A stretch of DNA of 64,000 nucleotides from NCBI GenBank assembly GCA_002221725.1, contig NJFT01000016.1, forward strand, positions 186,001 through 250,000, in the 5' to 3' direction. The notes beneath the pieces are model-generated. The model worked only from the letters and a program-made list of their open reading frames with translations. It did no database searches and was not told the origin of the DNA. The position numbers and the translations under genes were made by a program. The DNA is from Scedosporium boydii. Lineage: Eukaryota > Ascomycota > Sordariomycetes > Microascales > Microascaceae. Positions 1-10,081 of the stretch are shown here, piece after piece. Numbering within the stretch: position 1 is the first letter of the stretch; each line of letters begins with the position of its first letter.

Positions 1-1
1 T

Positions 2-775
2 GCAGCCACCGCCAGACACGCCGCTTCGGTTCCCGCCAAAGGCAAAGCCCCGAAAAAGAAATTGCCCGTGACCGAAGCCTGGGAGCGAGACGAGACCGTG
101 CTTGAAGAGGAGATTTCGGAGATTTTCAATGACCCCCAGACTATGGAGCACGCCATGGCTTTCAGTAACGCTGAGCAGCGAGCGCAGTTGCACACCATGT
201 GGGCCAACCAGATCCGGCCCCAGAAGGAAGTTTCCATGTCCGAGATTGTAGGCGAGGATGAATTCGCCAACGACCCCGAGGTCATGTATTGTCTTCTTTC
301 GGCGGAGGAGTCCCTCGTCAAGGAGCGTCTCTGGGTGAACGAGAATCGAGACTGGCTCCGTAACCAGCAAGAGAAAATCTTCCGCAGGAAGGCCGAGGCA
401 GACAAGCCCAAGGCCACTCGCCGGCGCCGAAAGAAGCCTCGCATCGGAGAGGGTCAGACGAGCCCCGCGAGCACGGCCGCCGAAGCCGCCGTTAATGTCA
501 TGAAGGAGAGAGCCTTCTCTACGCGTATCAATTACGACGCTATCCGCAGCCTTTTCGACATGGCTAGCCCCGCCGATTCGGGCACTGCTGCGAGCGCCAC
601 TCCCAGCCAAGCTGGTGGTGAGGAGGGTACCGAGGTCGCTGAGACCGTTGACATTGACGATGACGATGATCTCATTGGTGGGGATGACGACGATGAGGTT
701 GTGGATGACGAGGGCGGATATGACGACGATGATGGATATGACGATGATGGCGACCTTATCGAGGAGGAATATTAA
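2..775 (+). CDS. BRF1: TFIIIB subunit Brf1, C-terminal part (5' end outside window)
   Basis: The frame is open from base 2 to the stop at 773-775, so the gene begins left of the window and only about 257 residues are visible. The first residues are an Ala/Lys-rich linker. Next comes the Brf1 homology region that binds TBP: a segment with LLSAEESLVKERLW, a basic stretch RRRRKKPRIG, then AAEAAVNVMKERAFSTRINYDAI. This order matches the C-terminal half of Brf1, which tethers TBP in TFIIIB for RNA polymerase III initiation at tRNA and 5S genes. The zinc ribbon and cyclin repeats would lie upstream. The last 35 residues are almost all Asp/Glu with Gly and Tyr. No intron is visible in this part. It converges on SEC11. 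Confidence 0.9.
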   Translation, partial: AATARHAASVPAKGKAPKKKLPVTEAWERDETVLEEEISEIFNDPQTMEHAMAFSNAEQRAQLHTMWANQIRPQKEVSMSEIVGEDEFANDPEVMYCLLSAEESLVKERLWVNENRDWLRNQQEKIFRRKAEADKPKATRRRRKKPRIGEGQTSPASTAAEAAVNVMKERAFSTRINYDAIRSLFDMASPADSGTAASATPSQAGGEEGTEVAETVDIDDDDDLIGGDDDDEVVDDEGGYDDDDGYDDDGDLIEEEY

Positions 776-1164
776 GGCAGTCAGTCAGTCATGAGGAAGG
801 GAGGCTGAGCAGCCAGTGCCCATGCGGGGTCTTGAAGAAGCTAACAATACTTCATCTTCTTAATACTTCATCTTGTACTATGAACGGCAGCAGCCGGTAT
901 AGAGTTCACGACAGAGACGTCCTTGTCGACTATGATACTAGTTTGAGGGTAGACATACTGAAGGTCATATGTTGCCCAATCCAGAGGGAGCGTCAATTCG
1001 TTAGTTTCCGTCCTCTTCGGATAGTTTCTAGAGGAATAAAAGCATGAAATCCAGATTTTTTTCACCTTGCTTTCCGTAAAAACTCCCATAATACTACAAA
1101 TATACCATCGCCCTCAACCACACCTAACCAAAGCCCCTTTTTCTCCACCTTATCTTCTCTCGCC
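776..1164. other. Convergent 3' intergenic, BRF1/SEC11
   Basis: This is the shared downstream region of two convergent genes. It holds a direct repeat of the 13-mer AATACTTCATCTT at 846-858 and 862-874 and several AT-rich stretches suitable for polyadenylation. The short ORFs here show no family resemblance. Confidence 0.6.
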
Positions 1165-1850
1165 TTACTCCCTCTGCAAAATAACAACTAGACCCATAAT
1201 ACCCAACATGGCCGTCTTCAACCAAGGATACTCGGACAACAAAATCGTCACGTAACCCACAAACGGGAAATATCCCACCACGCTCCCAATAATGTCATGT
1301 CTCTCGAGGTAATCCTGGCCCTTGGCGTAGAGTTCCGTATCGTCGCCGACGTTATTATCGCCCTTTGTTAAGAGCTTGGCATTCGGTCTACAAATATCCC
1401 ATAAGCACTGGAAACGTACAGGAGACAGGGGGGGGGAGAGAGAGAGAGAGAGAGAGAAGAAGAAGAAAAAAAAAAAAAAAAAAACGTACCCGGTTCCGAA
1501 TTTCCTCACGACGCGATGTACGATGGGGATATCCTTATCCTTGACGTTGTAAACCACCACCTCGCCGACTTCGGTCTCGGCGAATATGTTTCGGTTCCAG
1601 AGGAAGAGGAGGTCGCCGCGTTGGAAGGCTGGTTCCATGGAGCCGGAGAGGACGACGACGATGGGGGAGGGGGAGTCTGTTGCGATGGAGAGGCCTTTCC
1701 ACATCTGCGAACTTTGTTAGCTCTGGAAAGCGGCTTCTAAAGGATCCAATTGGCGAAGGAGAAGCGTACCATGAATGCTGAGGAGAGGATGAGGCCAAAG
1801 GTTAGGAGTTGGGAGGCGAGATGCCTTGGGTTCGCGAGTGCTGAGACCAT
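1165..1850 (-). CDS. SEC11: Signal peptidase complex catalytic subunit Sec11
   Basis: Three exons join to 172 aa: 1850-1770, 1704-1490 and 1387-1165. The gene encodes the ER-membrane serine protease that removes signal peptides in the signal peptidase complex. The N-terminus ([14 protein letters not shown]) leads into one membrane segment. The catalytic serine sits in SGSMEP (Ser49), the histidine in VHRVV (His90), and the GDNN motif with following aspartates lies in exon 3. A second hydrophobic stretch ends the protein. Length matches the family. All three joins keep frame and restore the expected KFGTG-PNAKLL junction. Intron 2 (1488-1389) holds an unusually long poly-pyrimidine block on the coding strand. 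Confidence 0.93.
1428..1484. repeat. Microsatellite inside SEC11 intron 2
   Basis: On the plus strand a G run is followed by a (GA)n block, GAA triplets and a run of about 20 A. Read on the gene strand this is poly-T, then CTT/CT repeats, just after the 5' splice site GTACGT. It makes up more than half of a 99-bp intron. Confidence 0.85.
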
Positions 1851-2793
1851 CTTGGACTGATTTTCCGAGTTCCCCTCGGTGGTGTGCCCTCTTGAAGAGG
1901 GTAGGTGATTTTAGTGGTGTATTAGATGCGGAGAGTATACGTCGTGGCGGGCGAAATTCGAGTCGGCGGGGATTTTTCTCGAAGAAGGGTTGAGATGCGT
2001 CGTCGAAGTCGTGGGTATGACCGTCGAGGTTTGGAGTTGTTGCGCTGGCGGACACAGTTGCAGTCGCAGCTTACAGAATCGCCAATGGCAGATGTCGTGG
2101 AAGCTCTGGTCGGGACAGCTGTCACAGTTACACCAGGTCAAACGCTCATGCATGCGCCACAGAATCGATGGCTAATGTGGCTAGTGTTTTATTCCCACGC
2201 AGAGTCACGATGCACTTTCGGCACCTCAAGGCGCCAAGGAGAATTCATAGGGGGCTACAAATAACGCGTTTTCCCCTGCACTAACTTCGTAGTTTTCAAT
2301 TTCCCCTTGCTTTTGTATTGTCGCTTGCGAGAAAAAAAAATCGCAGATTTTACAAACAAGAAAACGGTCTTACCGGAAGCAAGCCACATGTCATATTGAG
2401 ACGAATTGCTAAGAATACCTCGAGATCAAATACAAACCCCATGCTTCCCACAGCTTCACAGGTCGGCCTTCCCAGCATTTGTCCAAGCGAAAGATCGAAC
2501 TCCATCAAGACCGTTCTATTCCCACACCAAAACGCCAGATACCACCATCACCAATAAAAGAAGAAAAAAAAAAAGTTCAAAAAAAAAAAAGAAAAAAAAA
2601 AAAAGACGAAGTCAACTATGCGGGAGCACAACCAAAACTTGCCCGCCCAATGCTCGCCGAAGGCGCTGTCCGTCACTGTTTCGACAAAACGCAGCTAGCC
2701 GTATAAACCTTTACCCAATGCTCTAACAGAGACAAAGTAGGAAACTTGAATGTTCTGCATTTTCCAATGCTACGCCTTTCGGACTGGTCATCT
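1851..2793. other. SEC11 upstream / Mpv17-like downstream region
   Basis: There is no supported gene. The stretch contains the SEC11 promoter and the 3' region of the Mpv17-like gene. It holds A-rich homopolymer runs at about 2560-2604 interrupted by single G and GTTC. Overlapping low-complexity ORFs in several frames at 1900-2260 look random. Confidence 0.5.
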
Positions 2794-3922
2794 TCAAACC
2801 TCACCATCAGAGGCGTTGGCAAGGGAGAGATAAGCCGTCCAGGCGATACTAACACAGGATACGAACGGCTAGATGATCATTAGCTTCTTTTTTTTTTTTT
2901 TTTAGGCCTATTCGACAGGACACCCGACGAAGAACTCACCAGTTGAAGTTGGATAGGCATCAGTCGAAAGTTGACAATCTGTACGGCAGGCCAGATGAGA
3001 TAGCTCGTCATGAGCGTCCGGAAGTACATATCCCTCAACTTGGCAGTTATGGCGCGCCGACCGCCTCCCTCGGTGACGGTCATGAAGACGAAGAACGCAA
3101 GAACACCTGCAAACCCACTCACATTAGCCAAAACAAGGAACCCTTTTCGTTTGGTTTCACCGGGCCAAAACCGTACTCAGAGGTGCGAAAAGCAGTTGAT
3201 CACAAACAACCCTCTTCAAAGCCGGCACCAACGCACTCTCCTTGGTAATCGGGAAAATCTGCTCCAACAACCGAAACCACTTGAACTGCGCCGGCGCGAT
3301 GGCGAAACCGTACGCCATGAACCGAACGAGACGCTCAAAGTCGAAGGGGAAGGCCATCCCGCGCTTTTCGAAATCTTTGCCCAGGAGTCCGTCTTTCCTA
3401 TCGAGCTCGTGGAGTTCGATGGATAGGGGGTCGTGCTTGGAGAGGCCGCCGGGTTTGAGGGGTTTGCGGGCGTTGATGGCGGTTATCAGTTGGGCGACGG
3501 TGTCGGCCATGCCGCCGAGGATGGCGTTGGTGATCATCATGGTCATGACTGGGAAAAGAGGAATCATGTCAGAAATCGCAATCTGGCTGTCTCGACCTTG
3601 GAATATTGGTTGGAAATTCGGAACTAACCTGGTCGGTCTTCGTAGTAAACGCTGAACTTGGTCGTCAGTCGCGCGAGGAGGGTAACTTCGATAAAGAGGA
3701 CAACGGTATGTAGCAGCGGCTAGAAACAGTAAAAAAGGTCAGCGGCAAAGCAACCTCTCAGGGTATCCCAGGCAAGACCCCGAGAAACCCGGATCAGACA
3801 CGGGCCGCGACTGCAAAGCAGCCTTAGGTGGCCGAGTGGGTGGATGGACGTACGATGCGACCGTAAATATATTTGCTGTTCACTTTGCGGACCAGCCGGC
3901 GACGAGTAGTTTCCCATGCCAT
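2794..3922 (-). CDS. Mpv17/PMP22 family membrane protein
   Basis: Five exons join to 257 aa: 3922-3854, 3719-3629, 3548-3177, 3106-2940 and 2868-2794. The family comprises four-helix proteins of the peroxisomal or inner mitochondrial membrane (Mpv17, PXMP2, yeast Sym1). Diagnostic segments are GGMADTVAQ, a basic-aromatic RLVRFMAYGF, APAQFKWF, VFMTVTEGGG, WPAVQIVNFRLMP, and the C-terminal IAWTAYLSL. The start MAWETTRRR was chosen because it is the last ATG before the first in-frame splice and every junction then keeps phase. A stretch of about 40 residues (KPLKPGGLSKHD and after) is an insertion relative to animal Mpv17, as in other filamentous fungi. The last intron carries a long A run on the gene strand. 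The target organelle cannot be decided from sequence. Confidence 0.88.
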
Positions 3923-4610
3923 GGCGACGGATCGGTGTCGTCGATGTCGTGTGCGTGGGCAGTCGGTGAATAGGATCGTGAGTTGACCAGGGTTCAGGTC
4001 GATGACGACAGCGCCGCCGAGGTGAGACAATGGCTCTAGCTAGCTTATCGTCCGCAAGGGTGATAGTGGGTTGTAGGAGTAGATAGGCCGGCTTTAAAAA
4101 AGAGCTCAGGTCGCTATTGTTGGGGTTGTTTATTCGTTGGAACCCGCGCTTCAATATCAAGATGACCAGGTTTGATATGTGGTTAGAACACTTTTTGCAA
4201 AGTTGTTTTATCGAGAATAAAGTATCCGAGGAATTGCTCCAGTCATCAATCCTTCTTCCCTCCTCCCCGAATCAAGTCCGCACGCCACCCGCTCAGCGTT
4301 TTACCTTGTCAAGGCTAAACTTTGCTGACAGGCAACAAAAAACAGGAGTACAAGTTACACCACCAGCAGCGCTCAAAAGGCTGGAAATCTCGAGTATCAT
4401 TTACAGCACAAAATATTGTTAACCAGAATGGCGCACGGAGATTTCCGAAACTCTAACAAAAAAGAACATTTAAGCAGAGAGAAAATGGTCGTCATGAAGC
4501 CCTCTTTATAGTGACACGCCATTTGCCGAAAAGAGAGAAGAAGAGAGTAAAGAGATCTCCATTTGTTTTTATTGTTACCCAGTCGGCCACATCATCGTCA
4601 AGGCCCACGT
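3923..4610. other. Upstream region of the Mpv17-like gene
   Basis: No gene is supported. This is the presumed promoter of the Mpv17-like gene next to the decayed 3' end of the Clr5 pseudogene. Short ORFs on both strands have no recognisable content. Confidence 0.5.
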
Positions 4611-6526
4611 TTAAGCATCTTCCAAGAACTCACCAACGCCGTCAAGCGGGTAACTCTTGTCATCACCACGCAGGAGCCTTTCAGCCTTCTTCGTCAGGGG
4701 ATCTTCAGGACCCAGCGCCAGGATCGTCAGCAGTATGTCGCCCCGTCGTGGGCTAACAAGCTCCGGAATCAACGGGCAACCTGGGGATAAACTCGTACAC
4801 AACACCACAATATATTTTATCCGATCGATTAAGCCGCAGGCTTAACTTCGCGACTGCTGCTTACAAACTTGAGTTGCAGGCCGACTTCTGCTCATTATTG
4901 AGATAGAGAAAGGCAATCCACCTGCATGCCTTTACAGCTTTTGGGGGAGGCGGCGGCCCCTCGGCGAACAGTTTCCGCAGCGAGGCCTTCGCGCCGTCGA
5001 GTAGGGCACCGGCTTCTTCATTTTTCTTCTTACCAATTTTCAGGCGAGCAAGGCTACATTCAGCCAAGATACCTTGCAGGACCAACTTCTCGGGCCGCCT
5101 CTTACAGTGTGCGATGAGGCGGGGAAGCTGCTCTTCAATGCCATCGCTCCTAGCTGAGAAGAAGAGGTCAACCACCTGAAGTTGCGCATCGATGGCGCGC
5201 GAATCTTCGGTTTCCGGGAGTAAGGCTGATAGTTGCTCGCCGGCGAGGCCCTCCAGAACATTTTGAGGTATTGTGGGGCCGGTCGAGGGTATTTCAACCG
5301 GATGATCGGCCGTCAAAGGGGACTCTAATGCATCGATGATTCGGTGGACAAGCACTTCTGCGTCTGCTTCCTAAGGCCACGATTGCAAAAGTCGCACCAC
5401 CCGAAGGTAGTGCTCGCATCGCGTACTCCAAACTTCCTCAGATGGTTGTCAGACATCCAATTCAGGACGCCCTTCGCATCCAACATTCTATTAGTGCGGG
5501 CAAAGAAGGCCGCCAGCCGATACGCGGCCCAGAGAGTCTCCTCGTGCGTGAAGGTGAGAAGTCTCCTAGCCACTGCCAGTGCCTTTATGCAACCTGTGTT
5601 CCGTCTCTACAAGATCCCCCTCCCTGAGCAGGTGTGCCGCTTCCGAGAAGAGGGAGCGAACTTCGCTAAGGGACATGTTCCTCCATTGGAATTCGTAGTC
5701 ATCAGAGTTGGAAGAATGGGGGTCCCATGGCCGCCTCGTTTAGATATTGCTAGGCATCAAGGCATGATCATTAACAGGTGCTAGCGAAGGAGCTGTTGCG
5801 CTGGCGAAGGAGCTGTTTTGCTGGCATTTTAGGAGTCCTCATATCAACGCCCAAGGGAGTTGGTATGTCTGATATAAGCAGCTAAAGTTAGCCCGACCAG
5901 CAGCCGAAGTCAATGTGGGTGGTGGCGAGCAACTTACCTTGCGGCGTCCCGACTCCGCGGTCGTACATATCCTTGACCCGCTCTAACGGCCATACTCGGC
6001 CTCCCCGGACAAACTCGGATTGTCTAGGAGCCCTGGGCTCTGCCTTCTGAACGAGTTTCCTGGCCAGGCTGCGGGGGCATCTTCTTATGCCAGCCCCACT
6101 CGCTGAACTTTTGCTTGTATAGTTTCTCACTATTTCCCTGGGGATCATTGTATATCAATAAGTAAGGAAAAATGGTTTCCAGTCTGTGTCAGAGGCGGTC
6201 AGCTTACGGAGCATGGAAGCTTTTCTGTTCTATGATCTCCATCACCTCGTCCAGGGTTTTGTCGTATCCGTGTAGGCCTTTTTCAAGAACGGTTTGTGGC
6301 GTTGCCATTCCTTCTCGGAGGGTTGATCCTTGCGTCGGCGTCGGGCTGCCGTTCGATTGGGCGCCTCATTGCCCTGTAAGCCAGGTACTTGCTTCTCAGC
6401 TCCGGCATAGGGAACCTGAGCTGGAATAGCTAGGCTTGCTCCTTGCAGACCCGGTTGGCGAGGAGAGTGGTGAAGAGGGAGGCCGGGAGGATGGAAATGC
6501 GTTGGGGGTAAACTCTGAGAAGGCAC
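4611..6526 (-). pseudogene. Clr5-domain/TPR-type protein, multiply frameshifted
   Basis: Reading the minus strand in changing frames recovers a Pezizomycotina Clr5-domain protein. First comes EKEWQRHKP, then after a one-base shift near 6275-6300 KTLDEVMEIIEQKSFHA. Past a GT-AG intron, but out of phase, LYKQKFSEWGWHKKM follows. Another shift near 6060-6100 gives SEFVRGGRVWPLERV. The helical region continues with THEETLWAAYRLAAFF and KGVLNWMSDNH. It changes frame near 5581-5592 and 5390-5415, reads HYLRVVRLLQSWP, then an in-frame TAG at 5371-5373, then EADAEVLVHRIIDALES to a poorly defined C-terminus. At least four frame changes and one stop rule out a working product. Clr5 domains occur at the N-terminus of many fungal proteins; their exact role is unclear. 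Neighbouring genes are intact, so general sequencing error is an unlikely cause. Confidence 0.85.
5784..5823. repeat. 20-bp tandem duplication in the Clr5 pseudogene
   Basis: Two adjacent 20-bp units start at 5784 and 5804. Both begin GCGAAGGAGCTGTT and differ only in the last few bases. The duplication lies in the region joining the N-terminal domain to the TPR-like part. Confidence 0.85.
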
Positions 6527-7978
6527 AAGAGGAGGAAGTGACAGATGGGAGAGTCTAGGCTGAGTCTCGTCGCTTCTACCAGCGAACGTAGATCAACCGA
6601 GAAGCGGGAGGGAAGCATTCAAGTTGTTCAAATTGCCTCCCTCCCCGGATCTCTTCCATCCGCTATCCGCCATCCGCCATCCATTGGTGAACAGTGCTTT
6701 GTCTCAGGCTGGACTTTAAGTTGTTCGGACGAGAGGATGAGGGGATGGAAGTAAATCAAGGGCCACGATGGGCAGTGCAAAGGAACCGGGTAGATGTGGT
6801 CTTTTCAATTGCCCGCGTACAGGAGGCAGAGGAGCAGAGGAGCAGAGGAATAGAGGCAGGTCAGGATGGCGTCGGAAAGGACCAGCTTCAAATGCTCGAC
6901 TCATCTGCTTACACCTGCTTACACTGATGATCAAGTGTACAGTCCATCGACGAATCAATAATTCAATATGTGCCAGTAAATTGTAAATTCCCAGAGAGCA
7001 TCAGCAATGCACAAACCGAGGTAATCTCAAAAACATCAAAAACCTAATAGATGGAATTCCCAGCAAGCCTCGACAATTTCCCCTCAAAGTTCGACAAAGT
7101 TTCCTACCCCTGTATGGATCCATCCTGCTCCGTTGTCCTGGCCAAATATCGCCCGCCCGGCCAGCGCAGGCTGGTCATGGACATTGTCAAGTTGGTCCCA
7201 GAAAGCTCGCAAATGGTTCTTACACGAGTTTCCACTATTAGCTTGGTGCCACCAAGAGTAGGATGAGTAGCACAGGCTACTTCGTAACCGCCCCCTCATT
7301 ATTCCTCACTCTCCCCGGACTAGCCTTAGATTCTAGCCCGTACCGTTACGTTACGGGCCAACCGAGCCTGACCAACAAGCGAGAATCTCGACTCCCAGTG
7401 ATTGGACCTTTTGAGAAGGGCTTGCAGGGAACGAGGGAAAATGGATGCTATCCCAGCGTTAGTGTCGTGCCACTTGAGAAGACGAGTCCCCGCCGAGGTG
7501 CTTCCGCGGTCTGGGCATGCAGCTCCCATCACTACACTAACATGTTTATGGAATGGCTTCCGAGGCAACACGGGGAGACCCTAGTGTATACACTAGAACC
7601 CAACCACTAGCCCATGGGAAGAAGAACTAAAACCTGCACCGAGAAAATGATCAATGATATTTCGAGGGAATACTTCCTACTTTGTAATGTGGGCTGATGA
7701 ATCCCATTTGCCCCCAGGAAAATGACCAACTGGTAGGTCGAAACTGATTGGCTTTGAATCCAACGACGCGGGCATGGGTATGCTGATTTGAGATTACAGA
7801 GTACACATATATTGGGAAGGTTGCATTTGTTGGTGGTCTTCCCTGGCGCCGGGCCTTGGTCAGTCGAACCCCACAGTTAGAAAGGCAGTCCTCGCGAGAA
7901 ATATCTTCTCTCTGTTCTCCTCCTCTCCTCAACCCGATACCTCTCAAGCAGCCAACAGCCAACAGCCAACTTCTCAAG
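6527..7978. other. Intergenic between Clr5 pseudogene and methyltransferase
   Basis: About 1.45 kb without a supported gene. One TACTTCGTA word lies at 7278-7286. The last 150 bases are C-rich with CCAACAGCCAACAGCCAAC just before the methyltransferase start, a typical fungal 5' leader. The ORFs here (for example 7051-7266 plus) have no family features. Confidence 0.5.
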
Positions 7979-9700
7979 ATGAGTAGTCCAAAGTCGCCAG
8001 AATCACCGGCAAAGTCGCCGGCAAAGTCACCAGCCAAGTCACCGGCCAAGTCACCGCCAAAGTCGAAGTCACCCACCCCTGGGCCAGTGTCTCCTACTTC
8101 GGATCTAGTAGGCGATGCGAACGCTCCAATTGAAGTGGTACATTAAACCCCTCTTCTACATATCGCCATTGTCCGTACTCAAACATGGCTCATTTCGTGG
8201 CAACTAGGACCGTGATGATGCCGACTCCGTCTACGCCCAATCGTAAGTCTGACGTGGATACGTTGGAACTCGAGTTATCGAGCTCTCTGCTCATGAACGA
8301 CTAGCACGGTGACGGATACCACGTCACTCCGGTCTTCCATCTTAGATTTCAAGTGGGAGAATGGGCGACGGTATCACGCGTTCCGAGACGGTGCCTACTG
8401 GTAATTTTCAGCCTCCCTCCCCTTCTTTTCGGGAAGAAGAGTTGTGCCTGTATTTCTTGAGACGACTTGGACTAATCATAACTCGGCTATTCAGGGGCCC
8501 CAATGACGAGAGGCAACAGGAGGCAGAGGACTTGATGCATGAAATGTACCGGATTGTTCTGGACGACAAACTATACGTAACTCCAATCGGGGATAACATT
8601 CAGGTGGGTGTCAGGAACCGCGATGACGCCGAACCTGTTTTGCCTCGTCTAACTTATTCCTCCAAACCCAGCGAGTTCTAGACATCGGCTGTGGAACGGG
8701 AGCATGGGCTATGTAGGCGTCTCCCCCCCAATCCGCGCTATTCTAATTCTATTATTAAGTGCAATCCTCAGATCGCTAACAGAGGAATAAAAAACAGTGA
8801 CTTCGCAGACGAGAATCCGGCGTCCGAGGTAATTGGCGTCGACTTGTCCCCAATCCAGCCAAGCTTCGTTCCACCCAACTGTAAATTTGAGGTCGACGAT
8901 GTCATTGCGGACTGGACATTCCCGGAAAACCATTTCGACTTCATTCACATTCGATACATGACAGGCTGTATTCCGGACTGGGTCGGCTTCTATAAGAAGG
9001 TTATGCGGTAGGTTTCATTCTCGCCACCTACCGTGATGGCGGAATATGATAATACGTAGAACACCGTCCGCTAACAGCTAGAAATTAATATGGCTAAAGA
9101 CACCTGAAGCCTGGAGGGTGGATTGAACACGTCGAATTATCAACTGTCGCTCGATCAGATGACAATACGATCAGGCCTGGGGGTCCCCTAGTAAAGTGGG
9201 CAGAGATATTCAAACAATTCGGTGAGAAAACGGGCAAGCCGTTTAGCATCAGCGAGAATGGTCAGGATCTAGTTCGAGAGGCCGGCTTCACCAACGTCCA
9301 GGATCGCAGGTTGAAGATTCCAATCGGGACATGGCCGAAGAACCCGACTCTGAAGAAATGGGGGCTCTGGAACCGGCAGTTCCTTTTGCAGGGCCTCGAG
9401 GGATTCTCGATCCGCGGCTTGACAGATCTTTTGGGGGTGAGCTGCTGCCTGTCGAGTCTATTTGGTTTTGCAATGGTTAATACATGCTAACAATCTCGGG
9501 CATGATAGTGGACATTTGAGGAGGCACAGCTGTACCTCATCGATGCTCGGTCGGAATTGACTGATCCCAGGGTTCACTCATACATCGAGATGTAAGGTTA
9601 ACCCCTACCTCTCCGGCCATGCGACAGTTACTCACAAGTTTTTTTTTTTTTTTTTTTCGATTATAGGATGGTTGTCGGTGGGCAGAGACCCCTGGAGTAG
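7979..9700 (+). CDS. LaeA-like SAM-dependent methyltransferase
   Basis: Nine exons join to 367 aa: 7979-8137, 8208-8242, 8305-8400, 8495-8603, 8672-8712, 8798-9007, 9100-9436, 9509-9591 and 9667-9700. All eight introns are GT-AG and all joins keep phase. The protein starts with a Ser/Pro/Lys repeat, then the family segment SSILDFKWENGRRYHAF, PNDERQQEAEDLMH, and motif I LDIGCGTG (residues 136-143). Acidic IGVDLSPIQPSF, HFDFIHIRYMTG and LKPGGWIEHVE follow. This is the class I methyltransferase architecture of the LaeA/TAM group, whose best known members are nuclear regulators of secondary metabolism; many relatives have unknown substrates. No biosynthetic backbone gene is in the window. The stop lies inside a 20-bp duplication. 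Confidence 0.9.
8000..8065 (+). repeat. 12-bp tandem repeat coding SPAK units
   Basis: Four to five 12-bp units in frame encode Lys-Ser-Pro-Ala repeats at the N-terminus of the methyltransferase. Ser-Pro-x-Lys is the consensus for proline-directed kinases and resembles DNA-binding SPKK motifs of histone H1. The function here is inferred only. Confidence 0.85.
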
Positions 9701-9720
9701 GGCAGAGACCCCTAGAGTAG
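9681..9720 (+). repeat. 20-bp tandem duplication across the methyltransferase stop codon
   Basis: Two adjacent 20-bp units (9681-9700, 9701-9720) differ at one base. Each contains GGCAGAGACCCCT and ends in TAG. The first TAG is the stop codon, so the duplicate lies wholly in the 3' untranslated region and carries a spare stop in the same relative position. Confidence 0.9.
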
Positions 9721-10081
9721 GCCAATGGAAGCGTGAGAAAATGACCGTTTCCGGCGGTTAGGATATTAGATGGCTTCAGTATTGTGGTCATCCAATGTCC
9801 GATGAGGTAGTCGATTTCCTTTGGTTGATTTTGCATCGTCGACAAAGTCTCACAGGATGATTGAGGTTGGACTGATCGCATGGATGCGTAAACGGCAGAT
9901 GCCCATGATAATGAATGAAACGAATGATAGCGTTTTGATCCGAATACATTTGCTGTTATGAAAATGTTTCCAGAAGTTCTCTAAAGACCTCTCTTAGTAT
10001 GGGCAGGGCACTACTGTCGTTGGAAGACGAATACCGCATCAGTGATCTCTTGCCTGTTCTTCACGAATATATAATGGGGTT
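9721..10081. other. Intergenic between methyltransferase and AAA+ relic
   Basis: There is no supported gene. It probably contains lost upstream sequence of the AAA+ ATPase, but I could not recognise a Walker A motif in any frame. Confidence 0.4.
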
